64,000 bases of DNA, from NCBI GenBank assembly GCA_902570155.1, contig CACFXU010000005.1, positions 53,293 to 117,292 of the forward strand, read 5' to 3'. Of this stretch, positions 1-11,709 are shown one piece after another. The DNA comes from an uncultured Alphaproteobacteria bacterium (GTDB lineage: Bacteria; Pseudomonadota; Alphaproteobacteria; HIMB59; GCA-002718135). Positions within the stretch are counted from its first letter, which is position 1. Each line of letters begins with the position of its first letter. The translations under genes and the position numbers were made by a program. The notes beneath the pieces were generated by a model, which made no database searches, was not told where the DNA came from, and saw only the letters and a list, made by a program, of their open reading frames with translations.

Positions 1-1990
<1,990 letters not shown>

Positions 1991-2088
1991 CTTAATTACT
2001 TATTGTATACACTAATAAATAAATTATTCAGTAAATTAACCAGTGATTTAGAGGAAAAATTCTAGGACAGGTTGTCGCTCATTATGAT

Positions 2089-2820
2089 TTATTCAATAAC
2101 CGATTGAATAGAAAAAATTGCAGCAGTAGTTGCAGTGTCTGATCGTAGAATTCTTTTTCCCAAAGAGACGGATATACATGAAGACAAAGAAGAGATGGTT
2201 GTTCGTTCCTTTTCAGAAAAACCACCTTCAGGTCCAATAATGACAGACCATTTTTTGTATTTTTTTGTTTCATTAATTAAAGCATTATAAATAGTTGGTA
2301 AATTTTCATTTCCTTCGTCACAAAATACTAACCCTCTATCAGACGGAAAATTGTCAACTAAATCATCTAGTTTAATTGTTTTTTCTAAAGTCGGAATTGA
2401 CAATCTCTCAGATTGTTCTGATGCTTCAATCATATTTAATTCAAAATTTTTAAAATTTATTTTTGATTGATTTGTATGTTCTGTCAAAATTGGAATAAAT
2501 CTAGAAATGCCAAGCTCGGTAGCTTTTTGAATGGTGATATTCATTCTATAGGATTTGATTGGAGCAAATATAAGCCATAAATCAGATTCTTGAGGAATAT
2601 CTCTCAATTTGTTTTGTATTTGTAAAACAATGTTATCTCTATTGATAGAAATTACTTTAGATAGCCACTCGCCTGTCAAACCATCGAATAGATTTATGTT
2701 ATCTTCTTTTTTGATTCTAAGAACATTTTTCAGAAAGTGGTGCTGCTTATTTTTTATATAAATTAAAATATTGGCTGATAATTTTTTTGATACAAATAAT
2801 CGTGTTTTAGACATTTTCAT
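2089..2820 (-). CDS. rsmE: 16S rRNA (uracil1498-N3)-methyltransferase
   Basis: SPOUT-class methyltransferase that modifies U1498 in the decoding region of 16S rRNA. The protein has 243 residues, the usual size. It has an N-terminal PUA-like part (about 1-75) and a C-terminal trefoil-knot domain with IIGPEGGFSEKE at about 194-205 and LGKRILRSDTA at 220-230, the SAM-binding knot motifs. The ATG at 2820 and an in-frame ATG two codons later are both possible starts. It is divergent from ubiA with only 35 bases between the genes, so their promoters must be very compact or overlap. Confidence 0.93.
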   Translation of the reverse strand: MKMSKTRLFVSKKLSANILIYIKNKQHHFLKNVLRIKKEDNINLFDGLTGEWLSKVISINRDNIVLQIQNKLRDIPQESDLWLIFAPIKSYRMNITIQKATELGISRFIPILTEHTNQSKINFKNFELNMIEASEQSERLSIPTLEKTIKLDDLVDNFPSDRGLVFCDEGNENLPTIYNALINETKKYKKWSVIIGPEGGFSEKERTTISSLSSCISVSLGKRILRSDTATTAAIFSIQSVIE

Positions 2821-2855
2821 TACAATAGTTTAGAATTATAACATTATATTCAAAT

Positions 2856-3719
2856 ATGTGGGATAACTTAGTTGTAAAAAAAATATTTGATTACTGCGAG
2901 TTAATCAGACTTAACAAACCTATTGGCTTCCTTCTATTAATGTGGCCTTGCTGGTTTGGTTTAGCTTTACTAAAAACAGAAACTTCTAAACTATTATTTT
3001 GGTATATACTTTTTTTAATTGGTTCCTTTTTAATGAGAAGTGCGGGTTGTATAATTAATGATATTATTGATATTGATTTTGATCAAAAAGTTACACGTAC
3101 TAAATTTAGACCTTTAGCATCAAAAAAGATTTCTATTACTGAAGCAATATTATTATTAATAATATTATTGGTAATTAGTTTTTTCATTCTTCTCGAGTTT
3201 AATTTTAAATCAATTGTATTAGCTTTGTTAAGTGTGCCATTTGTTATTTTATATCCTTTTATGAAAAGAATAACTTTCTTCCCACAATTATTACTTGGAA
3301 TTATTTTTAGTTGGGGTGTGCTAATAGTTTCAATCCAATTTAATACACGAATTACATTTGATTTTGTTTTATTGTATTTTGTATGTATTTTTTGGACTTT
3401 AGCATATGATACGATTTATGCCTACCAAGATAGGTCAGATGATATTTTAAATAAGATCAAATCTACTGCAGTTTATTTTGATAAAAATGGTAAAAGATTT
3501 GTTCAAACATGCTATCTTATTATCTTAATTATATTGTCTTATTTTGTATGGAATTCCTCAAATTTTTTACTAAGTTCAATTATTATAGCAACTATCGCAA
3601 TTTGTACGTATATAGCAATCCAGAAATGGGATATAACATCACCTTCAAGCTCAAATTATTATTTCAGACAAAATAATTTTTTTGCAATTATGTTGTTTTT
3701 ACTTTTACAAACTTTTTAA
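2856..3719 (+). CDS. ubiA: 4-hydroxybenzoate polyprenyltransferase
   Basis: Integral membrane enzyme that attaches the polyprenyl tail to 4-hydroxybenzoate in ubiquinone synthesis. The 287-residue, highly hydrophobic protein shows both aspartate-rich motifs of the UbiA family: NDIIDIDFD at 68-76 and YDTIYAYQDRSDD at 184-196, which bind Mg-diphosphate. The opening LIRLNKPIGFLLLMWPCWFGL is typical of UbiA rather than of heme O or chlorophyll synthases. Its TAA overlaps the msbA ATG by one base, so it heads the lipid operon. Confidence 0.92.
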   Translation: MWDNLVVKKIFDYCELIRLNKPIGFLLLMWPCWFGLALLKTETSKLLFWYILFLIGSFLMRSAGCIINDIIDIDFDQKVTRTKFRPLASKKISITEAILLLIILLVISFFILLEFNFKSIVLALLSVPFVILYPFMKRITFFPQLLLGIIFSWGVLIVSIQFNTRITFDFVLLYFVCIFWTLAYDTIYAYQDRSDDILNKIKSTAVYFDKNGKRFVQTCYLIILIILSYFVWNSSNFLLSSIIIATIAICTYIAIQKWDITSPSSSNYYFRQNNFFAIMLFLLLQTF

Positions 3720-5467
3720 TGTCCTTAGAAAAAAAACAATCAGTTACTTCAAGAATAGTATTTCAATATTTAATGAGTCATAAACTTAAAATAATTTTAG
3801 CTTTATTTATGATGGTTATTTCAGCAGCAGCAACAGGTTTACATGCTTGGTTGGTAAGACCTGCGCTTGATGAAGTCTTAATCAAGGGTAATAAAGAAAT
3901 GTTATTTTTAATTCCAATTGCAATAATTATAGTGACCCTCTGTAAAGGATTGGCAACATATACTCACTCTTATCAAATGAGTAAAGTTGCACATTCTATT
4001 ATTGCAAAACTTCAAACTCAGATGTTTGAAAAACTCATGTATTTGAATATGAAATTTTACAATGATTCTAAGTCAGGTAATTTAATTTCAAGACTCATCA
4101 ATGATACTTACTACTTAAGACTTGCAATAGTTAAATCTGTAACAGGAATTATAAAAGATGTTTTAGTTATTATTTTTTTACTAGGTAATATGTTTTACCA
4201 AAGTTGGACCCTAACTCTTTTTGCTTTTTTTGCATTCCCTTTGGCGATCTGGCCCATAAGAAAAATTGGGAAGAGAATAAGAAAAATTACTTACACTATC
4301 CAAAACGAAATTGCAGTTTTTTCCAATGTGTTAGCTGAGAGCATTAAAGGTATTAGACAAGTAAAAGCATACTCAAGAGAAAACTATGAAAAACAAAGAG
4401 CTTTTGAAACAATTAGTTTCATTCAAAAATATTTTACAAAATCTGCTTTTATTAGCAATCGCTTAAGCCCTTTAATGGAATTTATTGGAAGTTTAGCTGT
4501 AGCACTCTCAATTTATGCTGGGGGTGTTTTTGTCTTAAACGAAAGTATGACAACAGGCCAATTTATGAGTTTTTTAGTAAGTCTTCTTCTGGCTTATCAA
4601 CCAGTAAAGGCACTTGGCAATCTAAATATTAGTGTCCAGGAAGGCCTAGCTGGAGCTGAGAGAATATTTAAACTTTTAGATACAAGTGAAAAAAATATGG
4701 AAAATATTTCTCCAAAAAATACTATAGATCTAGATGGAGACATTGTTTTTAAAAATGTTTCATTTGCTTATAACGATAATACAGTACTTGATAAAATAAG
4801 TTTAAGAATACCAAAAGGAAAAAAAGTTGCGTTAGTTGGCTTATCTGGATCTGGTAAATCAACAATAGCAAATATAATTTTGCGATTATATGATAATTAT
4901 TCAGGTACTATATTAATTAATTCTAAAGATATAAAAGAATTAGATCTGACAGATGTAAGAAATAGTGTTTCAATAGTAACTCAAGAAACAATTTTATTTA
5001 ATGAGAGTATATTTAATAATATAAAATATGGAAACCTTAAAGCAACTGATGAAGAGATTAGTTTAGTCGCTAAAAATGCTGGGGTAAGTAGTTTTTCAGA
5101 AGAATTGGATCAAAAACTACACACTGTTATTGGAGAAAACGGCATAAAATTATCAGGTGGACAACGACAAAGAATTGCTATTGCCCGAGCTCTAATTAAA
5201 GATGCACCACTTTTAATTATGGACGAAGCTACATCTTCTTTAGATAACATAACTGAAAATAAAATTCATGAAACAATAAATAGTCTTATGAATAATAAAA
5301 CCAAATTAATAATTGCACATAGATTAAGCACAATAGAAGACGCAGACATTATCTACGTTTTAGATAAAGGGAAAATTGAAAGTCAAGGAAAACACAAAGA
5401 GTTAATTTCTAAATCAACTATTTATAAAAAATTACAACTAAGAGAACAGTTGGAAAATGAGTTTTAA
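3719..5467 (+). CDS. msbA: lipid A export ABC transporter, ATP-binding/permease (MsbA type)
   Basis: Half-transporter that as a homodimer flips lipid A-core (or related lipids) across the inner membrane. The 582-residue protein has an N-terminal exporter membrane domain (about 1-310). The nucleotide-binding domain has Walker A GLSGSGKST at 374-382, signature LSGGQ at 478-482, Walker B LLIMDEA at 498-504 and switch histidine H534. Its place between ubiA and waaA/lpxK supports MsbA rather than a drug exporter, though the fold alone cannot separate the two. It overlaps the next gene by 11 bases. Confidence 0.88.
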   Translation: MSLEKKQSVTSRIVFQYLMSHKLKIILALFMMVISAAATGLHAWLVRPALDEVLIKGNKEMLFLIPIAIIIVTLCKGLATYTHSYQMSKVAHSIIAKLQTQMFEKLMYLNMKFYNDSKSGNLISRLINDTYYLRLAIVKSVTGIIKDVLVIIFLLGNMFYQSWTLTLFAFFAFPLAIWPIRKIGKRIRKITYTIQNEIAVFSNVLAESIKGIRQVKAYSRENYEKQRAFETISFIQKYFTKSAFISNRLSPLMEFIGSLAVALSIYAGGVFVLNESMTTGQFMSFLVSLLLAYQPVKALGNLNISVQEGLAGAERIFKLLDTSEKNMENISPKNTIDLDGDIVFKNVSFAYNDNTVLDKISLRIPKGKKVALVGLSGSGKSTIANIILRLYDNYSGTILINSKDIKELDLTDVRNSVSIVTQETILFNESIFNNIKYGNLKATDEEISLVAKNAGVSSFSEELDQKLHTVIGENGIKLSGGQRQRIAIARALIKDAPLLIMDEATSSLDNITENKIHETINSLMNNKTKLIIAHRLSTIEDADIIYVLDKGKIESQGKHKELISKSTIYKKLQLREQLENEF

Positions 5468-6128
5468 AAAAAAAATTTTTAAATTTTCCATATCTCAAAA
5501 AATTTTGGCATTTATAGGTTACCTATATATCTTATTCGTATGTTACTCATCTAAAATACAGATTATAAACTCTGAGTTACCAGAAAAATTGTGGAGAGAG
5601 AATAAACCTTTTATTTTAGCATTTTGGCATGGTCAATTGATGATGATAGGATATGTATGGAAAAGTAAAGCTGTGTTAAATATGTTAGCATCTAGCCATA
5701 GTGATGGTCGATTTGGTGCATATATTGCAGGTCATTTTAATTTAAAAAATGTTTCTATAATGTCAAAAAATAAATCACCTTCATTGAGGAAAGTATTTAA
5801 AATTTTAAAAGATAGAAATTATATTGGTATTACTCCTGATGGACCAAGAGGGCCAAATAAGAAAGTCTCAGAAGGAATTATAAAAATTGCAATTCATTCT
5901 CAAGTCCCAATTATACCACTTGGTTTTGCTTCAAGTAAAAATCTTAAACTTAAATCTTGGGACTCATTTTTAATAACGTATCCATTTGCAAAATGTAGAT
6001 TTGTCTGGGGTGAGCCAATTACTGTTCCTTCTTCTACTAAAGATGATGATTTAGACAAATATAAGAATTTCTTGGAAGAAAAAATTAATGATTGCATCGA
6101 ATCAGCAGAAAAAAATCTAAATGCTTAG
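5457..6128 (+). CDS. DUF374 lysophospholipid acyltransferase-like protein
   Basis: Predicted acyltransferase of the DUF374/LPLAT family, 223 residues, with a hydrophobic N-terminal segment (about 15-32) for membrane association. Visible signatures are FWHGQLM (57-62), the ASSHSDGR block (78-85) and TPDGPRGP (126-133), which together define DUF374. In many alphaproteobacteria a gene of this family lies beside msbA and waaA, suggesting a role in lipid A or envelope lipid maturation. The exact acyl donor and acceptor are not known to me. It overlaps msbA by 11 bases and waaA by 8, so it is translationally coupled. Confidence 0.82.
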   Translation: MSFKKKIFKFSISQKILAFIGYLYILFVCYSSKIQIINSELPEKLWRENKPFILAFWHGQLMMIGYVWKSKAVLNMLASSHSDGRFGAYIAGHFNLKNVSIMSKNKSPSLRKVFKILKDRNYIGITPDGPRGPNKKVSEGIIKIAIHSQVPIIPLGFASSKNLKLKSWDSFLITYPFAKCRFVWGEPITVPSSTKDDDLDKYKNFLEEKINDCIESAEKNLNA

Positions 6129-7341
6129 AATATATCAAATACTCAGTAATCTTCTCATACCAGTAATTATTTTTAATATATTTATTCGCATCTATAGAAA
6201 AAAAGAGGATAGAGTAAGATTTATTGAAAGATTTGGGAAACCAACAGTAAAAAAAAATAGTGGTAAAAAAATTTTATGGATACACGCAGCAAGTATTGGC
6301 GAATTTAAATCTTCAGATTTAATTATAGAACGGTATCATAAAGTATTTGATATTTTAGTAACTACAACAACAAAATCTTCAGCGGAATATATTAAGGAGT
6401 TTTATAAAAATAAAATTGTCCATCAATACATCCCATTTGATGTATCTTTATGGTGTGTAAGATTTTTAAACTTTTGGAAACCAAATCTAATTCTATGGAT
6501 AGAGTCAGATATTTGGCCAAATATGCTTAATAAAATTAGAATTAAAAATATCAATTGTTTATATTTAAATGCAAGGATTTCTCCAACATCTTTTAAAAAA
6601 TGGAAAAGTACAAAAAATTTCTACAGAAATTCATTAAAGAGTTTTAATAAAATTTTTGCACAAAGCAAAGATGATAAAAAAAGAATTCAAGAATTAACAA
6701 ACTTAAAAATTGACTATGTTGGAAATTTAAAATTAGCTAAGAATAAAAACAGTTCTTCAATAAATAAAGATCAATCAAATACAATCATGATTGCAAGTAC
6801 TCATTCTAATGAAGAAAAAGAGATAATTAAATGTATTAAAAAAACAATACGTGAATTTAATTTAAAAATTTATCTTGCACCAAGACATCCTGAAAGAATT
6901 AGTGCAATTAAACAAGAATTAAATAAAGAAGGATTTAATATTTCTTTAGAATCTAAAAAAGAATTTGAAGAAAATAATATCGTAATAATTGATAGTTTTG
7001 GAAAATTAGATCAATATTTTAAAATTAGTGATTTAGTTATTTTAGGTGGTTCTTTTTTAAAAAATATTGGCGGACACAATCCTATAGAACCTGCAAGTTA
7101 TGGATGTGCTATTATTAGCGGTAATTATGTTGATAATTGGACTAATATTTATGAAGATATGGTAAAAGCGAATTCATGTATAATGGTAAATAAGTTTGAA
7201 GATATTGATATAAAAATGAAAGAATTATTAAATAATAATTTTGAAATAAAAAAAATTCAAGCAAATGCACTTGATTTTTCTAATAGATCTTTCTTTGAAA
7301 AAGAAAAGCTTTTCAAAGACATCGAAAAGTACATTAATTAA
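6121..7341 (+). CDS. waaA: 3-deoxy-D-manno-octulosonic acid (Kdo) transferase
   Basis: Transfers Kdo from CMP-Kdo to lipid IVA at the inner membrane. The 406-residue protein has an N-terminal membrane anchor, then WIHAASIGEF at 53-62 with the family's catalytic glutamate (E61). ESDIWPNML and LNARIS follow, and the C-terminal GT-B half carries GGHNPIEPASYG, the CMP-Kdo-binding region. The ATG overlaps the upstream stop. The start of lpxK is two bases after its stop. Number of Kdo residues added cannot be read from sequence. Confidence 0.93.
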   Translation: MLRIYQILSNLLIPVIIFNIFIRIYRKKEDRVRFIERFGKPTVKKNSGKKILWIHAASIGEFKSSDLIIERYHKVFDILVTTTTKSSAEYIKEFYKNKIVHQYIPFDVSLWCVRFLNFWKPNLILWIESDIWPNMLNKIRIKNINCLYLNARISPTSFKKWKSTKNFYRNSLKSFNKIFAQSKDDKKRIQELTNLKIDYVGNLKLAKNKNSSSINKDQSNTIMIASTHSNEEKEIIKCIKKTIREFNLKIYLAPRHPERISAIKQELNKEGFNISLESKKEFEENNIVIIDSFGKLDQYFKISDLVILGGSFLKNIGGHNPIEPASYGCAIISGNYVDNWTNIYEDMVKANSCIMVNKFEDIDIKMKELLNNNFEIKKIQANALDFSNRSFFEKEKLFKDIEKYIN

Positions 7342-7342
7342 A

Positions 7343-8341
7343 ATGCTTAAAGCTCCTAAATTTTGGTATAAAAAAAATGACACATACTTATCGAATTCCT
7401 TATATCCACTCTCTTTGCTGTTTAGGTTTGGAACAAAAATAAGAAATTTTGTTAGTAGAAAAACATCTTCTGAGATTCCTGTAATTTGTATTGGGAATAT
7501 AGTAGTGGGAGGTGCAGGTAAAACACCAGTTGCTTTAAAAATTGGAAATTTATTAAAGCTTAATGGATATAATCCTCACTTTGTTTCAAGAGGTTATGGT
7601 GGTGTTGAAACATCTAATGTTCTTGTTAAAGAATGGCACTCAGCAAAAAGCGTTGGAGATGAATCCTTGTTACTAGCTGAAGTTGCTCCAACTTGGATTG
7701 GTCAGGATAGAAATAAATCCTTTATTTTAGCTAAAGAAAAAGGTGCAGATTGTATAATTATGGATGATGGTTTTCAAAACCCATCTCTACAAAAAGATTT
7801 TTCAATTATTGTAATTAATGGAGAACAGGGCTTTGGAAATAAACGAGTGATTCCATCTGGTCCTCTTAGAGAGAGTATTTCAAGGGGTATTTCCAGAGCA
7901 AATCTTGTTATCGTAATTGGAGAAATATCAAAAGATGTAAAAGATAAAATCCCTAGCACTGTTCCTATTATTCATGCTAAGTTTCAAATAAGTACAGATA
8001 ATAAAATATATAAAAATCAAAAAGTAACAGCTTTTGCAGGTATTGCTTACCCTGAAAAATTTTATAATTCGCTTTCTGAACAAGGTGCGATTTTAGAAAA
8101 AAAGATCAGCTATCCAGATCATCATATTTTTGATGAAAATGATATGTTAAATTTAGCTGAAAATGCAAATCTTACAAAATCAGTATTAGTTACTACAAAA
8201 AAAGATTTTGTTAGAATTCCTAAATCATATCGATCTTTGGTAAGCACTTTGAATGGAGAAATTAAATTTGAAGATGAAAATTTACTTAAAGAAATATTAA
8301 GTAACATTTTAGAGAATAAAATAAATGATTTAGCATCATGA
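7343..8341 (+). CDS. lpxK: tetraacyldisaccharide 4'-kinase
   Basis: Phosphorylates the 4' position of the tetraacyl disaccharide to give lipid IVA. I place the start at the ATG at 7343. An upstream in-frame ATG at 7265 would add 26 residues lying inside waaA and unlike any LpxK, while MLKAPKFWYKKN is a typical LpxK beginning. That gives 332 residues. Motifs are a P-loop GNIVVGGAGKTP from about 51 and MDDGFQ at about 140-145. Its stop overlaps the next ATG by four bases. Confidence 0.93.
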   Translation: MLKAPKFWYKKNDTYLSNSLYPLSLLFRFGTKIRNFVSRKTSSEIPVICIGNIVVGGAGKTPVALKIGNLLKLNGYNPHFVSRGYGGVETSNVLVKEWHSAKSVGDESLLLAEVAPTWIGQDRNKSFILAKEKGADCIIMDDGFQNPSLQKDFSIIVINGEQGFGNKRVIPSGPLRESISRGISRANLVIVIGEISKDVKDKIPSTVPIIHAKFQISTDNKIYKNQKVTAFAGIAYPEKFYNSLSEQGAILEKKISYPDHHIFDENDMLNLAENANLTKSVLVTTKKDFVRIPKSYRSLVSTLNGEIKFEDENLLKEILSNILENKINDLAS

Positions 8342-9201
8342 AAAATATAATTTATTTTTTTGAATATATTATAGTCTTTATAATATTTTTTTTATTTAAA
8401 ATTATACCATTAAATATATCAGCTAAATTTGCTTCTTTTTTGTTTAGTACTTTTGGTACATTATCTAGCGCAAACAAGACTGCAATTAAGAATTGCAAGT
8501 ATGTTTTTCCCTATATGAAAGAAAAAGAAGTTAAAGGTATAGTTAAAAAAAGTTGGGATAATCTAGGAAGGACAATTTCTGAACTTCCAAGGTTAAACTA
8601 TTTATTTGATAAAAAAAAAATAAAGTACAATAAAATTGAAAATATTGAAAACTTAATTAAAAATAATTCCCAAGGTATATTTATATGTATTCATCAGTCC
8701 AATTGGGAAGTCGTAGTACCAAGTCTTGATAGAATTGGTATAAATCTAGGTGCAGTATATAGACATATAAATAATCATTTTTTAGATAAATTATTATTAA
8801 AGGTTAGAACAAACTCGCTTGTATCGTCTAAGAGTTTTTATACTCCAAAAGGCAAGAAAAGTGCTAAAGATATAACTGAAGCCATAAGAAATTCTTTGTC
8901 AATGCTGGTTGTAATTGATCAAAAAGATTCTTCTGGTGAAGAAGTTCTATTTTTTAAAAAAAAAGTAAAAACACAGACAGGTTTTTTAAAACTAGCTAGA
9001 AAATATAAATTACCAATAATTCCAATCAAAAATAAAAGAATTGATAATGGAAATATTGAACTAACCTTTCTTGAGCCATTTTATCATAATGATGTAAATA
9101 TCAGTGATAATCAAATGATGGAAATGATACATCACAAAATAGAAGATTGGATTAAGTCAGAACCCTCTCAGTGGTTCTGGCAACACAAAAGGTTTAGTTA
9201 A
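8338..9201 (+). CDS. LpxL/HtrB-family lipid A acyltransferase
   Basis: Late acyltransferase family that adds a secondary acyl chain to Kdo-lipid A. The 287-residue protein has a single N-terminal membrane segment (about 8-24) and the catalytic HX4E motif as HQSNWE at 119-124. It ends with WFWQHKRFS, matching the WFWxHRR signature common at the C-terminus of this family. It closes the ubiA-msbA-waaA-lpxK operon and converges with xseA with an 8-base overlap. Whether it adds laurate, myristate or another chain is not visible. Confidence 0.88.
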   Translation: MKNIIYFFEYIIVFIIFFLFKIIPLNISAKFASFLFSTFGTLSSANKTAIKNCKYVFPYMKEKEVKGIVKKSWDNLGRTISELPRLNYLFDKKKIKYNKIENIENLIKNNSQGIFICIHQSNWEVVVPSLDRIGINLGAVYRHINNHFLDKLLLKVRTNSLVSSKSFYTPKGKKSAKDITEAIRNSLSMLVVIDQKDSSGEEVLFFKKKVKTQTGFLKLARKYKLPIIPIKNKRIDNGNIELTFLEPFYHNDVNISDNQMMEMIHHKIEDWIKSEPSQWFWQHKRFS

Positions 9202-10525
9202 TTTTTTTTACCTTAATATCAATTGTACCATCAACAAGCTTAACAGATAACTGATCATTAGGAGCGATTTTTTTTGTAGTCTTAACAATTTTCGATTTAT
9301 TCATCAAAACTGAATATCCCTTTTTAAGATTTGAAGAGATAGAATTTGAATTAAGTAGTCTGATATTTGCTTTATATTTCTCAAGATTATCTTTGTAGTT
9401 ATTAGCAATATTTAAATTAAGATTTTTTGCGATATTATCTATTTTAGTTTGTTTTAAACTTAATAAATAGTCTGGAGAAATTACAGATTTGCCTAAATTT
9501 ATAAGGTTCAATTTTGATATACTATATTTATTTTCAATTGATAATGTCAGATTTTTAAAATCATCAAAAAGCTTTTCCTTATAATTGTTAACAATTGAAC
9601 TTGGGGATTTAAGAAACTTATTTAAGTAATCATAATTTTCCTTTTTGGACTGAATTTGTGAATTAACTTTTGTGTTTAATCTTAGTTGTAAATTTTTAAT
9701 TTTTTCAATTAATTCAAATCTAACCGGTGTAGCTTTTTCGGCTGCCGCCGTTGGCGTAGAAGCTCTTAAATCTGATACTAAATCAATAATCGTCGTATCT
9801 GTCTCATGACCTATTGCTGAAATAATAGGTATTTTTGAATCAAAAACACTTGTTGCAAGATTTTCATCATTGAATGCCATTAAATCTTCTGTACTTCCTC
9901 CACCTCTAGCAACAATTAGAATATCTGGTTTAGCAGATTTAAGTTTATTGAAACCTTCGATAGCATTTATAATACTATATGCTGCATCAACACCCTGTAC
10001 AGATACAGGCCATATATCTAAAGGCATTGGAAAACGATCATTCACTCTATTAATTATGTCATGTACTACAGAACCAGTGGGAGATGTAATTATACCTAAT
10101 CTCTCAGGCAAAAAAGGCAATGGAATTTTTTTATCTTCATCAAAATAGCCTTTTTTTTGAAGTCTTTTTTTTCTTTCTTCAATGAGTTTTAAAAGTGCTC
10201 CCTCTCCTGCAATTTCAATTTTATCAATATCTATCTGGTAGGTAGTTTTATACCGAGACCAAGTGGTGATTCTACCAGTTGCAATTATTTCAAGCCCTAT
10301 TTCTGGATTTATATCTAAATATTTTTTTTTCTGATCCCAAATAACTCCACTTAAAATTGAATCTTCGTCTTTAAGCGTTAGATAAATTTGCCCTCTTGTT
10401 GCGGTTTTTACTTCAGAAATTTCTCCTTTAATTCTAACATAATTAAAATTGGACTCAATTACTTCTTTAAATGCTTGATTAAATTCTGAAACTTCAAATT
10501 CTGGTATATTAATTTTATCTATCAT
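9194..10525 (-). CDS. xseA: exodeoxyribonuclease VII large subunit
   Basis: Large subunit of the single-strand-specific exonuclease VII. The 443-residue protein has an N-terminal OB-fold (about 1-100, with VRIKGEISEVK). The catalytic domain follows with LGIITSPTGSVVHDIINRV and LIVARGGGSTEDLMAFND, then AIGHETDTTI and DLRASTPTAAAE. A lysine-rich coiled-coil region lies at about 280-390. The small subunit gene xseB is not in the window. Its start overlaps the end of tadA by 11 bases, so the two are co-transcribed. Confidence 0.95.
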   Translation of the reverse strand: MIDKINIPEFEVSEFNQAFKEVIESNFNYVRIKGEISEVKTATRGQIYLTLKDEDSILSGVIWDQKKKYLDINPEIGLEIIATGRITTWSRYKTTYQIDIDKIEIAGEGALLKLIEERKKRLQKKGYFDEDKKIPLPFLPERLGIITSPTGSVVHDIINRVNDRFPMPLDIWPVSVQGVDAAYSIINAIEGFNKLKSAKPDILIVARGGGSTEDLMAFNDENLATSVFDSKIPIISAIGHETDTTIIDLVSDLRASTPTAAAEKATPVRFELIEKIKNLQLRLNTKVNSQIQSKKENYDYLNKFLKSPSSIVNNYKEKLFDDFKNLTLSIENKYSISKLNLINLGKSVISPDYLLSLKQTKIDNIAKNLNLNIANNYKDNLEKYKANIRLLNSNSISSNLKKGYSVLMNKSKIVKTTKKIAPNDQLSVKLVDGTIDIKVKKIN

Positions 10526-10970
10526 GCTTATTTTTAAAAAATTTTTTTAATAAATTACTACATTCTTTTTCCATAATGCCGCCATAAATAGTTGGCATAA
10601 ATATATTTTCTCTTTGAAAAGCAACTCGGAGTTTTTCAATTCCTCCATTTTTTTCATCATAGGCCCCAAAATATAGATCTTTAATATGTACTTCACTTAT
10701 TGCGCTAGCGCACATTGTGCATGGTTCCAAGGTAACAAATAAAGTCATATTTTCTAAATATTTAAGTTTTAGTCTTTCGCAAGTTTCTTGAATAAGATTT
10801 AATTCACAATGTTTGATAGCATTTTTATTTTTATTTACTGTGTTGTAGCTTCTGGCTACAATCTTGTTCGTTTTATTATCAACAAGTATTCCTCCAACTG
10901 GAACCTCATTTAAATTATAAGCTTTGTCTGCTTCAATAATTGCTTCTTTCATAAAAAAATCAACGTTCAT
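10515..10970 (-). CDS. tadA: tRNA-specific adenosine-34 deaminase
   Basis: Zinc deaminase that makes inosine at position 34 of tRNA-Arg(ACG). I start at the ATG at 10970. A GTG at 10982 could add four residues but is less likely. The 151-residue protein has the cytidine/deoxycytidylate deaminase motifs: HCE at about 54-56, where bacterial TadA usually reads HAE, and PCTMC at 83-87. H54, C84 and C87 supply the zinc ligands and the glutamate is catalytic. A guanine deaminase relative is possible but the short length favours TadA. Confidence 0.88.
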   Translation of the reverse strand: MNVDFFMKEAIIEADKAYNLNEVPVGGILVDNKTNKIVARSYNTVNKNKNAIKHCELNLIQETCERLKLKYLENMTLFVTLEPCTMCASAISEVHIKDLYFGAYDEKNGGIEKLRVAFQRENIFMPTIYGGIMEKECSNLLKKFFKNKHDR

Positions 10971-11010
10971 TCTGGAACACACTTATGTTGTACATTATAA
11001 TTGAATTATA

Positions 11011-11709
11011 ATGAAAAAACCAATTATTGGAATAACTCTTGATAGTGAAAAAAAGAAAACATACTCAAAATTTCCATGGTATGCATTGAGGGAAAATTAC
11101 TTAACTTCTTTAACAAAATTTAATGCTATTCCATTTCCTTTGTTACACGAAAAAAAATATATTGATGATTTTTGTCATTTAATTGATGGTTTAATTATTA
11201 CTGGAGGAGATTTTGATATTCATCCGAAATTATATAAAACAAGTAATACTCAATCTAAAAATATTAAAAATAAGAGAACGAATTTTGAATTAAATATTTT
11301 CAATAAATTTTTTAAATACAACAAACCAATATTGGGAATTTGTGGTGGTGCACAACTTATCAATGTTGCTTGCGGTGGAACATTAATACAAGATTTAAAA
11401 AGAGATCCGATAAACCATGAACAAGAAAATCCAAGAAATCAAACTAGTCATAGTGTTAATATTTTAAACAATACTCAACTACATAAAATATGTGAGTCTC
11501 AAAAAATTAAAGTTAATAGTGCACATCATCAGTCAATTAAAAAAGTAGGTAAGGACTTAAATGTTTCGTGTGCAGCAAATGATGGTGTTATTGAAGGAAT
11601 AGAGCATAAAAAACATAAATGGTGTATTGGCTTACAATGGCATCCTGAATTTTTAATTACAAAATATGATTTAAAAATAATTAAAAATTTTATTAGTGAA
11701 ACAAAGTGA
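11011..11709 (+). CDS. class I glutamine amidotransferase-like hydrolase (peptidase C26, PuuD-like)
   Basis: Predicted gamma-glutamyl amide hydrolase of the peptidase C26 family, which includes gamma-glutamyl-GABA hydrolase. The 232-residue protein has ITGGDFDIHP, the nucleophile elbow GICGGAQLIN with C111, and the catalytic pair in QWHPEF (H211, E213), so the triad is complete. Its stop overlaps the GTG start of the pseudouridine synthase gene. The substrate is uncertain because no putrescine pathway genes are adjacent. Confidence 0.8.
   Translation: MKKPIIGITLDSEKKKTYSKFPWYALRENYLTSLTKFNAIPFPLLHEKKYIDDFCHLIDGLIITGGDFDIHPKLYKTSNTQSKNIKNKRTNFELNIFNKFFKYNKPILGICGGAQLINVACGGTLIQDLKRDPINHEQENPRNQTSHSVNILNNTQLHKICESQKIKVNSAHHQSIKKVGKDLNVSCAANDGVIEGIEHKKHKWCIGLQWHPEFLITKYDLKIIKNFISETK

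Noticed and set aside
2082..2273. Short minus-strand frame inside rsmE
   Set aside because: It overlaps the rsmE knot domain in a different frame with no start signal.
7265..7342. Longer start for lpxK at 7265
   Set aside because: The extra 26 residues lie within waaA in another frame and do not resemble LpxK. The ATG at 7343, right after the waaA stop, gives the usual N-terminus.
9870..10148. 92-codon plus-strand frame opposite xseA
   Set aside because: Antisense shadow of the conserved XseA catalytic region, no ribosome site.
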